From contig CALISO010000094.1 in NCBI GenBank assembly GCA_938041445.1, positions 1 to 38,825 of the forward strand: 38,825 nt of DNA, given 5' to 3'. This document shows positions 24,917 to 34,824 of this stretch, in pieces. Position 1 is the stretch's first letter. Each line of letters opens with the position of its first letter. The notes below the pieces were generated by a model. That model was not told the origin of the DNA. It saw nothing but the letters and a program-made list of their open reading frames with translations, and made no database searches. Source of the DNA: an uncultured Saprospiraceae bacterium. GTDB taxonomy: Bacteria > Bacteroidota > Bacteroidia > Chitinophagales > Saprospiraceae. Made by a program: the position numbers and the translations under genes.

Positions 24917-26440
24917 ATGAAAAATTTATTCAAAATATTTACAGTGTTAATCATAGTTGTGATTAGCGTTGTATCCTGTCAAGACTATCTTGATGTACCT
25001 GTTAATGGTCAAATAATCCAAGATAATTTCTATAATACAGATGATGAGGCTAATGCCGCTATCCTAACTGCATATGATGTCCTTACTTGGAATATGGTAT
25101 GGGATTGGGTTGCGCCAGTACTTGTCAAAACTCTACCTTCAGATGAAAGTACAGCTGGTGGTGCTAACTTCGAAGATCAACTAGATTATAACACTCTAGA
25201 TGATTATGTATACGATGAGGCGAATGCGAAGATTAGTGGCTTTTGGGCATTGAATTACTTCGGTATTTATAGAGCAAATGCTGTTTTAGATTTCGTTGAA
25301 GGAGATACTGATACTAAAGCTAGAATTAGAGGAGAAGCTTTAGGACTTAGAGCTTACTACTATTTGGAGCTTGTTTCAATGTATGGTGATCTACCATTAT
25401 TGACTACTACATTGATTACTCCTGAAGAGTACGATAGACCAAGGTCGAGTACTTCAGAAGTTTATGCTCAGATTGAAAGTGATTTGAATGCAGCGATAGC
25501 GGCACTTCCTAATAGATCTGAATATTCTGGATCTGATTTATTTAGATTAACAAAAGGAGCGGCTATGGGATTGCTAGCTAAGGCGCAAGTATTCCAGGAG
25601 AAATACTCTGAAGCGGCATCTACAGTGCAGTCAATTGTAGATAGTGGAGAATATGTCCTTGAAGAAGACTTCGGATCTATTTTTGGTCTTGATGGAGAAT
25701 TCGGATCTGGATCAATGCTCGAAGCAGTCTTTACAAATACGGAGTCTGTCGCTTGGGGTACTGAGCCTTGGGCAAGACCAAAAGAATGGGAGACTAATGT
25801 CCACATTCAATTAATGGGACCAAGAGAAGGTGCATTCGGTGGAGAGTCTGCTGGTAACAATCTGAGAGAAGGTTGGGGATTCAACTACCCATCGCCTAAG
25901 CTCTATAATGCATATATTGATGCAGGTGATGAAGAACGTAGACTGGCTACAGTAATCTCTGAACAAGAGTGGATAGACGGTGGAGGAGACTTCTCTGGTG
26001 ATGCTCACGATTATAATGGATTCATAAGAGTGAAGTATGGAAGTAAATTGACTGAAAATTCAACAGAAGAAGGAAGTGCAGCTCAATTGAGTTATACGAC
26101 TAACTGGAGATTGCTAAGATATGCTGATGTTCTATTGATAGGTGCTGAAGGAGCAGCTAATTCTGGCAACGAATCACAAGCTCGTGAATTCCTCAATATG
26201 GTCAGAAATAGAGCTGGTCTTGATGATTCAACTGCCTCTGGAGGTGATCTTATCGATGCGATTATCAATGAAAGATTCTTGGAGCTTGCGTTTGAAGGAT
26301 TCAGATTTCACGATATGGTGAGATGGGGAAGAGCAGCAGATAACTTTGATGGCTTCCAATCTGGCAAGCATGAATTATTCCCTATACCGGCTCAGGAGCT
26401 TTTAAAAGCAGAATCTTTGACACAGAACCCTGGTTGGTAA
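24917..26440 (+). CDS. SusD/RagB-family glycan-binding lipoprotein
   Basis: A 507-residue surface lipoprotein (MKNLFKIFTVLIIVVISVVSC, lipid Cys about 21). Family signs are CQDYLDVPVNGQI at the mature start, YNTDDEANAAILTAYDVL, GEALGLRAYYYLELVSMYGDLPLL in the TPR helix region, and the C-terminal LLRYADVLLIGAEGAANSG, INERFLELAFEGFRFHDMVRWG and LFPIPAQELLKAESLTQNPGW. It covers the mouth of the SusC barrel and binds the glycan. Length is normal. Cotranscribed with SusC, and followed by a strong terminator at 26480-26511. Confidence 0.95.
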   Translation: MKNLFKIFTVLIIVVISVVSCQDYLDVPVNGQIIQDNFYNTDDEANAAILTAYDVLTWNMVWDWVAPVLVKTLPSDESTAGGANFEDQLDYNTLDDYVYDEANAKISGFWALNYFGIYRANAVLDFVEGDTDTKARIRGEALGLRAYYYLELVSMYGDLPLLTTTLITPEEYDRPRSSTSEVYAQIESDLNAAIAALPNRSEYSGSDLFRLTKGAAMGLLAKAQVFQEKYSEAASTVQSIVDSGEYVLEEDFGSIFGLDGEFGSGSMLEAVFTNTESVAWGTEPWARPKEWETNVHIQLMGPREGAFGGESAGNNLREGWGFNYPSPKLYNAYIDAGDEERRLATVISEQEWIDGGGDFSGDAHDYNGFIRVKYGSKLTENSTEEGSAAQLSYTTNWRLLRYADVLLIGAEGAANSGNESQAREFLNMVRNRAGLDDSTASGGDLIDAIINERFLELAFEGFRFHDMVRWGRAADNFDGFQSGKHELFPIPAQELLKAESLTQNPGW

Positions 26441-26479
26441 AGAATACGTTTTTTCATACTTTTTAAGTAAATAGTTTTG

Positions 26480-26511
26480 AAGGGTGTTAAGTAATTAACA
26501 CCCTTTTTTTT
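26480..26511 (+). terminator. Intrinsic terminator after SusD
   Basis: AAGGGTGTTAA and TTAACACCCTT pair perfectly over 11 bases around GTAA, followed by an eight-base T run. It ends the SusCD transcript, or throttles it before the VCBS gene, which starts 37 bases later. Confidence 0.92.
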
Positions 26512-26547
26512 ATCCTATCTCCACTTGATACGCTGTATTTTTAACTT

Positions 26548-29500
26548 ATGATTGATATCAATTACATACGAACGCCAATTGCTCGATTCACATATGCTTT
26601 ATTATGTGTTTTTGGTTTGACATTCTTTATCGCTTGTGTTCAAGATCGTAGGTCTAGAGCAGAGAATCGCCCAGAATCACCAGTATTTTCTAAGTTAGAT
26701 ATCGAGGAGACTGGGATAGATTTTGAAAATACACTATCAGTCAACGATTCGATGAACTTCTTCAAGTATGGCTATTTCTATATGGGTGGAGGAGTCAGTT
26801 CTGGAGACTTGAATGGAGATGGACTAGTTGATCTCTTCTTTACAGGAAATATGGTGCCCAATAAAGCCTACCTCAATCGAGGTAATATGGAATTTCAAGA
26901 GATTACTGAGATGTCTGGATTGTTATCGGAAGGTCTATGGCATACCGGATGTCTATTTCACGATTTTAATGCTGATGGTAAGTTAGATATTTATGTCTCT
27001 GTGTCTGGAATCTGGGCAGACAGATCGAATCTTCTTTATATCAATCAAGGGAACAATGATAGCGGAATCCCAATATTTGAGGAATCTGCAGAATCTTACG
27101 GACTCGATGATAGTGGCTATACGATACAAGCTTGTCCAATTGACTACGACAATGATGGTGATCTTGATCTGTATGTTGTTAACTATCCACCTACAGCTTT
27201 CAATGCTCAGGTATCAGAATACAAGGCCCTGTCTGAATCTGTAACTCTTGAGAACTCTGATCGTCTATATCGGAACAATGGTGATGAGACGTTCAGTGAT
27301 GTCACAGTAGAGTCTGGAGTTCTTCGATTTGGATTAGGTATTGGAGTCATCGCATCTGATCTTAATCAAGATGGGTTTACTGACCTCTATGTCTCCAATG
27401 ACTTTCAGACACCTGATTTTTTCTACAAGAATAATGGTGATGGAACATTCACAGAGTCGCTTCAAGAATCTTTTCAACATACAGCCTTTTATGGCATGGG
27501 AGTTGATGTTGCAGATCTCAATAATGACTTACTGCCCGATCTCTATCAAGTAGATATGACCACGACTGATAACTATCGTTCCAAGGCGAATATGTCAAGT
27601 ATGAATATTCCAGCATTCTGGGAAGGTGTAGAGGCGGGATTTGGCTATCAATATATGTACAATAGCCTTCAATTAAATAATGGATTAAACCCTGATGGTA
27701 ACCCATATTTTAGTGATATTGCCATTGCTAATAATATGCATGCTACAGACTGGAGCTGGTCATGCTTGCTTGCTGACTACGATCAAGATGGGTTACGAGA
27801 TGTCTTTATCTCTAATGGAACTAGAAGGGAAATTAATAACAAAGATTACTTTAAGTGGTTAAACCAAACGGATACACAACTCAAGGTTAAGTTTAAGGAG
27901 ATGAACTTCGCAGATCTAACTGAGGAGTTACCTGAGATACCTACTGATAATTATATGTTTAAGAATGGAGGTTCGACATTTACCAAAGTAAACGATGCTT
28001 GGGGTGTCAACTTTACCGGATTCTCCAATGGTGCAACTTATGCTGACCTTGATAATGATGGTGATCTAGAAATCATCTTGAATAATATCGATAGTACTGT
28101 TGTTGTTTTCGACAATATATCTAACAAGTCAGATAAGAGCTATTTGCAGATATCACTCAATGGTAGTAATTCGAATCCACTTGGGTTGGGTGCAAAATTA
28201 TATTTGAAGGCTGGCGATAGGCAATGGTATCAAGAGCATACAATGGTCAGAGGATTTCAGTCATCTGTGGATAGTAGATTACATTTTGGTCTAGACACCT
28301 TAGAGATGATAGATAAGATAGAAGTAGTATGGCCAGATGGACAGAGTCAAGTACTCACTCAAGTAAATACCAATCAATCCATTACAGTTAATTATCAAGA
28401 AGCTGATCAACAGTACACCTCTCCTCCAGCCGCTAAGCAACTACTGTCCTTGTCAGCCTCTCCTATGATTAAGTACAATCATATTGAAAATGACTTCGAT
28501 GATTATAAAAGAGAAGTGCTTATTCCTCATAAAATGTCCTCCCTCGGTCCAAAGCTTGTAACAGCTGATATCAATGGTGACGAGGTTGACGATGTGTTTA
28601 TTCCAGGTCCTAGAGGCCAAAATTCAGTACTATTCTTCAGTAGAAATGGTACTTATAAGCAAGTGACGATTTCAGGTAGGGATCAAGAAGATGTTGCTGG
28701 TGACTTCGTTGATGTTGATGGCGATGGGATACTTGACCTACTTGTGACCAGTGGAGGTAATGAGATAGATGACTTGAATGATACTTACTATTCACAACGG
28801 TATTATCCCAATGTTGAATCACTGCAATGGAGCCAAGCAGAGCTAGTCAATAGTGAATTGAGAGTTAGTGGAAGTTTGAGTCTTGGACAAGATGTTGATG
28901 GTGATGGAATTGAAGAATTGTTCATATTTGGTCGTCAGATTCCGGGTAACTATCCCTCTTCACCTAAGTCTTATATCTATAAAGACGGTGAGGATATTAC
29001 TCCCCAAATTGCGTCAGAATTTTCAGATCTAGGTATGGTCACAGCAGCAGTGTGGACAGATTATGATGGTAATGGAAGTGAAGATCTCATCCTGACAGGT
29101 GAGTGGATGGGGATAGAAATATTCTCTAATTATGGTGGTCAGCTCATTAGAATGACTACTGAGCTGCAATCTCAAGTAGGGTGGTGGAAGTCCATAGAAG
29201 TTGCAGACTTTGATGGTGATGGCGATAATGATTTTATCATAGGTAATCTAGGTACGAATTATAAGTACCAGGCATCTGATGATTCTACATTTGATATTTA
29301 TTCTCAAGACTTTGACAAAGACTCCGACCAAGATATCGTACTTAGTTTCTACCAAGAAGGTAATCAGTATCCAGTGAGGGGCCGTCAATGTTCTTCGGAG
29401 CAAATGCCTACTCTAATGTCAAAGTTTCCTAATTATCATTCTTTTGCATCTTCTACTGTTCAGCAAATTTATGGTGAAGAGGAACTCCAAGGTGGCATCC

Positions 29501-29886
29501 ATTATCAGGCTAATAATTTTAGACACATTTATATTGAGAATAAAGGAGCTGGCAACTTAGAGATGTCAACTCTTCCAGAAATATTTCAAAGATATAGTAT
29601 CAATGCAATGGATACAAAAGATATCAATGGTGATGGCAATCTAGATGTGGTGATGGTTGGTAATATCTTTGATTCTGAAGTAGAGACACCTAGAAGTGAT
29701 GCTGGGTATGGAGTAGTCGCAATGGGGAATGGTGACGGAACATTTGAGCAATTGCCTAACCGATTGTCAGGTCTGTATATCCCATATGAAGCTCAAGATG
29801 TAAAGTGGATCAACACTGGAGATAAGTCCCACCTCCTAGTAGCTAGTAACAATGCTCCGCTACAGGTATATGAAATTAATGAATAG
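26548..29886 (+). CDS. Large VCBS/FG-GAP repeat lipoprotein with ASPIC/UnbV domain
   Basis: A 1112-residue predicted lipoprotein (signal ALLCVFGLTFFIAC, lipid Cys about 31). At least twelve calcium-binding blade motifs of the FG-GAP/VCBS kind are visible, such as DLNGDGLVDLFF, DFNADGKLDIYV, DYDNDGDLDLYVVNY, DLNQDGFTDLYVSNDF, DYDQDGLRDVFISNG and DLDNDGDLEIILNN. An ASPIC/UnbV domain follows at about 545-620 (GLGAKLYLKAGDRQWYQEH, VVWPDGQSQ). A second set comes after it (DINGDEVDDVFIPGP, DVDGDGILDLLV, DYDGNGSEDLIL, DFDGDGDNDFIIGN, DINGDGNLDVVMVGN). Two beta-propellers flanking the ASPIC domain are likely. Its place next to SusCD suggests a surface protein that binds glycan, but no enzyme motif is seen. 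It ends six bases from the convergent HTCS gene. Confidence 0.85.
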   Translation: MIDINYIRTPIARFTYALLCVFGLTFFIACVQDRRSRAENRPESPVFSKLDIEETGIDFENTLSVNDSMNFFKYGYFYMGGGVSSGDLNGDGLVDLFFTGNMVPNKAYLNRGNMEFQEITEMSGLLSEGLWHTGCLFHDFNADGKLDIYVSVSGIWADRSNLLYINQGNNDSGIPIFEESAESYGLDDSGYTIQACPIDYDNDGDLDLYVVNYPPTAFNAQVSEYKALSESVTLENSDRLYRNNGDETFSDVTVESGVLRFGLGIGVIASDLNQDGFTDLYVSNDFQTPDFFYKNNGDGTFTESLQESFQHTAFYGMGVDVADLNNDLLPDLYQVDMTTTDNYRSKANMSSMNIPAFWEGVEAGFGYQYMYNSLQLNNGLNPDGNPYFSDIAIANNMHATDWSWSCLLADYDQDGLRDVFISNGTRREINNKDYFKWLNQTDTQLKVKFKEMNFADLTEELPEIPTDNYMFKNGGSTFTKVNDAWGVNFTGFSNGATYADLDNDGDLEIILNNIDSTVVVFDNISNKSDKSYLQISLNGSNSNPLGLGAKLYLKAGDRQWYQEHTMVRGFQSSVDSRLHFGLDTLEMIDKIEVVWPDGQSQVLTQVNTNQSITVNYQEADQQYTSPPAAKQLLSLSASPMIKYNHIENDFDDYKREVLIPHKMSSLGPKLVTADINGDEVDDVFIPGPRGQNSVLFFSRNGTYKQVTISGRDQEDVAGDFVDVDGDGILDLLVTSGGNEIDDLNDTYYSQRYYPNVESLQWSQAELVNSELRVSGSLSLGQDVDGDGIEELFIFGRQIPGNYPSSPKSYIYKDGEDITPQIASEFSDLGMVTAAVWTDYDGNGSEDLILTGEWMGIEIFSNYGGQLIRMTTELQSQVGWWKSIEVADFDGDGDNDFIIGNLGTNYKYQASDDSTFDIYSQDFDKDSDQDIVLSFYQEGNQYPVRGRQCSSEQMPTLMSKFPNYHSFASSTVQQIYGEEELQGGIHYQANNFRHIYIENKGAGNLEMSTLPEIFQRYSINAMDTKDINGDGNLDVVMVGNIFDSEVETPRSDAGYGVVAMGNGDGTFEQLPNRLSGLYIPYEAQDVKWINTGDKSHLLVASNNAPLQVYEINE

Positions 29887-29892
29887 CTAATC

Positions 29893-32800
29893 CTATTGTT
29901 CTATATTGGATAAAGGTTCTTCTCCAGCATATTCGGATGGATTGACTCCATAGGTATTCTTAAAGCAAGATCTAAAATATTGTAAGTCATTGAATCCTAC
30001 TTTATAAGTGACTTCAGCAATTGTGAAGTTGTTTGTAGAAATCAGCTCTGTGGCTTTTTGTAATCTTTTAGTTCTGATATATGCATTGGCTGACATACCT
30101 ATGATTGCCTTAAGTTTTCGATAGAGTTGGCTCTTAGAAAAGCCTAAGTGATGTGTCAAGTCAACCACTGAGAAATCTGAATTGCCAAGATTTTTATCTA
30201 TAATTTCATTCAAGCTTTTAAGAAATTCTTGGTCTATTTCTGATAATTGAATTTCTGAATCACCATCGTAAGATTCTAAGTCTATCGCTTCCTCTTGAAT
30301 GAGAATGTTAGATGTAGAATATTCATATTCACCACGGAAATATATTGCCATATCTTGTCTGCGTTTAAGGATATTGGCGATATGTAATTTGAGAAGTTCT
30401 GCATTAAACGGTTTTGTCAAGTAGTAGTCTGCGCCTTTGATTAAGCCCTCTTTTATACTGTCTTCAGATGCCCTCACTGTGAGCATTATGATATAGATAT
30501 GACTCGTTAACTTATCATTCTTTATTGCCTCACACAGTTCGTAGCCATTCTTACCTGGCATCATCAAGTCTGTGATAATTAAGTCAGGCATTATTTCACT
30601 TGCCAATTTGATTCCTTGTATTCCATCTTCAGCTAGAAATACTGAGTAATCAGCTGATAAGATCTCGGCAATCAAGTTTCTAATATCAGGATTGTCTTCT
30701 ACAACGAGGATGATTGGTTTGCTTGCTCCATTAGTTTGTGCTTGACTTATGGATAATAGATTATTGGCATTAATTTCAGATACTTGGGTTAACTTTGATT
30801 GATCAGGATAGGTTATCTCGACACCTGAATTACTGTTGAAGTGGTCAGTACCTTTCTGTATGGTAATGATAAATGCTGATCCAACTCCAATTTCACTTTC
30901 AACATTAATTTCTGCATGGTGCTGAGCCAATATCTGCTTAGTGATAGATAGTCCAATACCTGTCCCACCTATGAGATTTTCATTTTTTTGTCTGTAGAAT
31001 CTATTGAATATATTATCAAGATCAGGTTTGGCTATGCCTTGTCCTGTATCGATAATTTTGATTATTATCGAATCTGTTTTCTCTGTTAATGACACAGATA
31101 CAGTACCTCCATCTTCAGTATACTTAAATGCATTACTTAGTAGATTAACAATCACTTGTTCGAGACGGTCTTCATCATAGTAAGCAATAATCGGTCGACT
31201 AGGAATATCAAGGATATACATCATAGACTTATCGATCGCGATACTATTAAAATTATTAGCAATTCTCGACAGCCAAGGATTCATTAAATGTTTTTCTACT
31301 CTGAGTTTCACTTCTCCTGATTCCAATTTCGCTAGAGCTAGGATTTGTTTGATGAATTTCTGTAATCGATTAGCATTGGAAGTCATACTATCAATAGTCT
31401 GATCACTGATAGTGTTATCACCTTTGGATTGTATCCTTTTGAGTGGAGTAAGAATGAGGGTTAGCGGAGTCAGAAACTCATGAGAGATATTAGAGAAAAA
31501 CTGCGACTTCACTTTGTCTACCTCCTTAAGTTGAGATAACTTTAATGATTCAATAGCTAAGTCATTCTTAAGCTGGATTTGGTTGAAAAGTGTCCTTTGG
31601 ACGGTAATAAAAATGCCTAATGTTATCAAGAAGTAGCATACCCAAGCTAGCAAAGTGCGGTACCATGGCTTTTTGATATGTATTCCTATGTATGGAACTG
31701 CTTGACTCCAAACACCATCATTATTTGATGCTTTCAACTTGAATGTATATTTACCATAAGGTAGATTGTCAAAGGTTGCTGTTCGATTAGTTGTTACTTC
31801 ACTCCAGTCTTTATCAAATCCCTCGAGTATATATTGAAACTTATTGAGATTCCCTTGCGTGAAGTTTAGTGATGTGTATTCTATCGCCAGGTCATTTTGG
31901 GTATGATCCAACTTGATATTTGCACCATTATAACTTTCTGGTTTTCTATGATTGCTAATATTGGCTAGCGCTTCATTCGCGATGCGGATGTCAGTGATAT
32001 AGGCTTCAGGTGGTCTAGAGTTGAATGGAATCTGAGAAGGCTTAAAGTAGTTGAGACCGTTGATACTACCAAATATCAGTGTGCCATCTTCCATTTTATA
32101 TCCTGAACTATATACAAATTCATCGGCAGTAAGGCCATCGTCCGATGTATAATTGTTAAATGAATTAGATTCAATATTGTATGAAAATATTCCATTATTA
32201 GTACTTCCCCATATGTCACCATTTTCATCTTCTAGTAAGTCGTATATCATATTACTAGCGAGACCATCTTCAGTATCAAAGTTGACACTCTTAGTCTGAT
32301 CATAAGAGATATTGTACACACCGCTGCCTTCAGTACCTATCCAGAGATTGCAGTTTCTATCAACCAATAGTGTATTGATTGTTATGTCATTGTGCAACTC
32401 ATCCGATTCACTCATTAATGAGTTTACTTCAGTGATAGTCGTATTATCAATATTGAGTTTGAGCAAGCCTGATCGATCTGAGCCTATGAGGATATTACCA
32501 TCACAATCTTTTTCGATACTTCTCAGTCGCATACTAGGGTTGCCCTTTATTGAATTCGATAAAATGAAAATTGGTGACGTGACATCTCCATTAGGATGTA
32601 TAGTGAGACCATCTTCATGGCAAGTCGACCAGATATTTCCATTCTTGTCTTCAATGACATTGTAGATCCTATCCCCAATAACTCCTCCTTGACTTACAGT
32701 CAACTTTTCTGACTGTTTGGAGTTGACATCATAGATAATGAGACCTTCACCCCAAGTACCTATCCAGAGTTTATTATCTATAAAATTGAGAGTCTTTACG

Positions 32801-34044
32801 ACTTTGTTTGATTCACTTTCCCAAATAGAGTTGATTTCGGTGAATTGATTTGTATATAAATTCCATTGAATAAGGCCTCCACCATCTAATCCAATCCAAC
32901 AGATGGAATCATTGTCTACTGCAAAACCATTTACGAGCTTTAAGGGTATTTCTTTATCTCCAGTATTTACAGAATAGAGTTTTGAAAATTTTTCTTGAAG
33001 GTGATCAATTTTACATAATCCATTCAGATAACTACCTATCCAGATGATTCCAAATCTATCTTGATATAGACACCAGATAGAGTTTCCATTTATGCTGTTT
33101 TCACTTGATGAGGACTTAAATATCTCAATTGACTTATCAGGATTAATCTTGTATAGTCCATCATTCTCAGTACCTACCCAAGTTATTTCATCTTCTCCTT
33201 TCAATAGAGAAAGGACTACCGATTCATTTATTTGAGGGATATCTACTCGTTCGACGGTTAAGGAATTCTGCATAACCTTAGCGGCATAGTATCCGTTATT
33301 AGTACCGATATGAAATTCGTTATCTCTGAAGGCAAATACCGTTCTGACCACTGACTTAATTGTTGGTAGAGATTGCAGGGTTTCAGTGAATGAGTTATAG
33401 TAGTATACTCCACTGAATACAGTGCTAATGACAAGAGAGCCTTTACTATTACCTTCTAAGGCATTGATAACTTTGTCCTGCATTTTTTTTGCAAGAGAAT
33501 GATTATCTGCAGTTAGGAAGGTCTCAGTATTTGTATCCAAGATATCCAGGCCTTTCTTTTCACCAGCAATGAATAGGTACCCATTTTCATCAAGATAGAT
33601 ATACCTGATATGGTTACTATTTATCGCCGAATTATCAGTTGTGAAGTGGGAAATCTTACCCGTTGTGGTATTAAGTTTATTAAGGCCTCCGTGATTAGTC
33701 CCTATCCATAATATTCCATTGTTACCTGTGATGACCTTTTCCACAGCATTGGCCTTAATGCTATTGGGATTGTGGCTATCGTGTAGGTAGTGCTGATATG
33801 TACTACCATCATATTTATTGAGTCCGTATCTTGTACCTATCCACAGAAAGCCATTGTCATCTTGAGTGATGCTTGTGATAGTATTCTGTGATATGCCTTG
33901 AGAGACATCATAGAATATTGTAGGACTCTGTCCTATCACTTTAAAGCAAATGAGTACCAAAATGCAAGATGCAAAATGTTTCCAGTACAGGAATCGCCGA
34001 TATGTTTGAATAATTGTTATCATATTTGAACTGAGGCTCAACAA
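29893..34044 (-). CDS. Hybrid two-component system regulator (HTCS) of the sugar locus
   Basis: A 1383-residue one-protein sensor-regulator. Signal helix (FASCILVLICFKVIGQS), then a periplasmic sensor of many Reg_prop propeller blades (DDNGFLWIGTRYGLNKYDG, DKNGNIWSTCHEDGL). A Y_Y_Y domain follows at about 724-785 and one membrane helix at about 792-818. The HisKA domain carries the phospho-His near 856 (NISHEFLTPLTL). The HATPase domain covers about 960-1065 (LLSNAFKYTEDGG, GGTGIGLSI). The receiver has Asp about 1159 (ITDLMMPGKNG) and Lys in LTKPFNAE. An AraC-type helix-turn-helix at about 1275-1375 ends the protein. Such proteins bind a sugar in the periplasm and switch on the neighbouring locus. 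The start could also be Met8 (34023). It begins only 22 bases from the divergent sirtuin gene. Confidence 0.94.
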   Translation of the reverse strand: MLSLSSNMITIIQTYRRFLYWKHFASCILVLICFKVIGQSPTIFYDVSQGISQNTITSITQDDNGFLWIGTRYGLNKYDGSTYQHYLHDSHNPNSIKANAVEKVITGNNGILWIGTNHGGLNKLNTTTGKISHFTTDNSAINSNHIRYIYLDENGYLFIAGEKKGLDILDTNTETFLTADNHSLAKKMQDKVINALEGNSKGSLVISTVFSGVYYYNSFTETLQSLPTIKSVVRTVFAFRDNEFHIGTNNGYYAAKVMQNSLTVERVDIPQINESVVLSLLKGEDEITWVGTENDGLYKINPDKSIEIFKSSSSENSINGNSIWCLYQDRFGIIWIGSYLNGLCKIDHLQEKFSKLYSVNTGDKEIPLKLVNGFAVDNDSICWIGLDGGGLIQWNLYTNQFTEINSIWESESNKVVKTLNFIDNKLWIGTWGEGLIIYDVNSKQSEKLTVSQGGVIGDRIYNVIEDKNGNIWSTCHEDGLTIHPNGDVTSPIFILSNSIKGNPSMRLRSIEKDCDGNILIGSDRSGLLKLNIDNTTITEVNSLMSESDELHNDITINTLLVDRNCNLWIGTEGSGVYNISYDQTKSVNFDTEDGLASNMIYDLLEDENGDIWGSTNNGIFSYNIESNSFNNYTSDDGLTADEFVYSSGYKMEDGTLIFGSINGLNYFKPSQIPFNSRPPEAYITDIRIANEALANISNHRKPESYNGANIKLDHTQNDLAIEYTSLNFTQGNLNKFQYILEGFDKDWSEVTTNRTATFDNLPYGKYTFKLKASNNDGVWSQAVPYIGIHIKKPWYRTLLAWVCYFLITLGIFITVQRTLFNQIQLKNDLAIESLKLSQLKEVDKVKSQFFSNISHEFLTPLTLILTPLKRIQSKGDNTISDQTIDSMTSNANRLQKFIKQILALAKLESGEVKLRVEKHLMNPWLSRIANNFNSIAIDKSMMYILDIPSRPIIAYYDEDRLEQVIVNLLSNAFKYTEDGGTVSVSLTEKTDSIIIKIIDTGQGIAKPDLDNIFNRFYRQKNENLIGGTGIGLSITKQILAQHHAEINVESEIGVGSAFIITIQKGTDHFNSNSGVEITYPDQSKLTQVSEINANNLLSISQAQTNGASKPIILVVEDNPDIRNLIAEILSADYSVFLAEDGIQGIKLASEIMPDLIITDLMMPGKNGYELCEAIKNDKLTSHIYIIMLTVRASEDSIKEGLIKGADYYLTKPFNAELLKLHIANILKRRQDMAIYFRGEYEYSTSNILIQEEAIDLESYDGDSEIQLSEIDQEFLKSLNEIIDKNLGNSDFSVVDLTHHLGFSKSQLYRKLKAIIGMSANAYIRTKRLQKATELISTNNFTIAEVTYKVGFNDLQYFRSCFKNTYGVNPSEYAGEEPLSNIEQ

Positions 34045-34066
34045 TTATTCACAAGATACAACCCCA

Positions 34067-34759
34067 ATGGCAAAACAACATATTGTTATACTTACTGGTG
34101 CAGGAATCAGTGCAGAGAGTGGAATTAGTACTTTCAGAGATGCAAATGGATTGTGGGAGGGTCATGATATAATGGAAGTGGCAAGCCCTCAAGGATTTGC
34201 CACAGATCCTGCTCTCGTACTCGACTTCTATAATCAACGTAGAGCTCAGTTATTGACGGTCAAGCCAAATGCTGGGCACACAGCACTTGTTTCTCTTGAA
34301 GAGAAATATGATGTTACTGTTGTCACACAAAATGTTGATAATCTTCACGAGGAAGCAGGTTCGACTAAGGTAATACACCTACATGGTGAATTGTTGAAAG
34401 CTCGAAGCAGTGCAGATTCTAATGCCATTGTTGATTGGACTGAAGACATCAACATTGGTACTTTAGCTGAAGATGGGAGTCAATTGAGACCGCATATTGT
34501 ATGGTTTGGAGAAGATGTACCAATGATCTCAACAGCAGTAGAGTATGCGTCTACAGCTGATATATTTATCATCATCGGCACTTCGTTACAAGTCTACCCA
34601 GCTGCAAGTCTCAGTCAGTATGTTCCACTAGGTACACCCATCTACTTAGTTGATCCCAATAAGCCAGAGGGACTATCGTCACATATTCATTTTTTACAAG
34701 GTTCAGCTACAGAGAAGGTGCCGGAGTTAGTTGGGATGTTGATGGATTTGACGGATTAA
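34067..34759 (+). CDS. cobB: Sir2-family NAD-dependent lysine deacylase, class III type without zinc site
   Basis: A 230-residue sirtuin that removes acyl groups from lysine using NAD. NAD-binding motifs are TGAGISAESGISTFRD, TQNVDNLHE, the catalytic His106 in IHLHGEL, IVWFGEDVP and IIIGTSLQVYPA. Tyr55 and Arg58 (FYNQRR) fit the Tyr-x-x-Arg pair that selects succinyl and malonyl groups in SIRT5-like class III members. The four zinc Cys are absent: the small domain (LLKARSSADSNAIVDWTED) has no Cys at all. I know similar zinc-less forms from other Bacteroidota. The cobB symbol is by family. It is divergent from the HTCS gene with a 22-base gap, so promoters must overlap the coding ends. Confidence 0.9.
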   Translation: MAKQHIVILTGAGISAESGISTFRDANGLWEGHDIMEVASPQGFATDPALVLDFYNQRRAQLLTVKPNAGHTALVSLEEKYDVTVVTQNVDNLHEEAGSTKVIHLHGELLKARSSADSNAIVDWTEDINIGTLAEDGSQLRPHIVWFGEDVPMISTAVEYASTADIFIIIGTSLQVYPAASLSQYVPLGTPIYLVDPNKPEGLSSHIHFLQGSATEKVPELVGMLMDLTD

Positions 34760-34804
34760 ACTATTTGTAAGTCTATAAAACTGTAGATAGAATTGTCTGA
34801 TATG

Positions 34805-34824
34805 ATACCTAATATTTTAGGTAT
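34805..34824. repeat. Inverted repeat in the sirtuin-lysA gap
   Basis: ATACCTAA and TTAGGTAT pair perfectly around TATT, 46 bases after the sirtuin stop, without a T run. The 232-base gap 34760-34991 between the convergent genes holds no open frame; AAGTCTATAA occurs twice (about 34769 and 34857). It may act as a transcript-end hairpin. Confidence 0.35.

Noticed and set aside
32312-32665. 117-residue plus-strand frame inside the HTCS gene
   Set aside because: Antisense to propeller repeats of a certain gene; no independent support.
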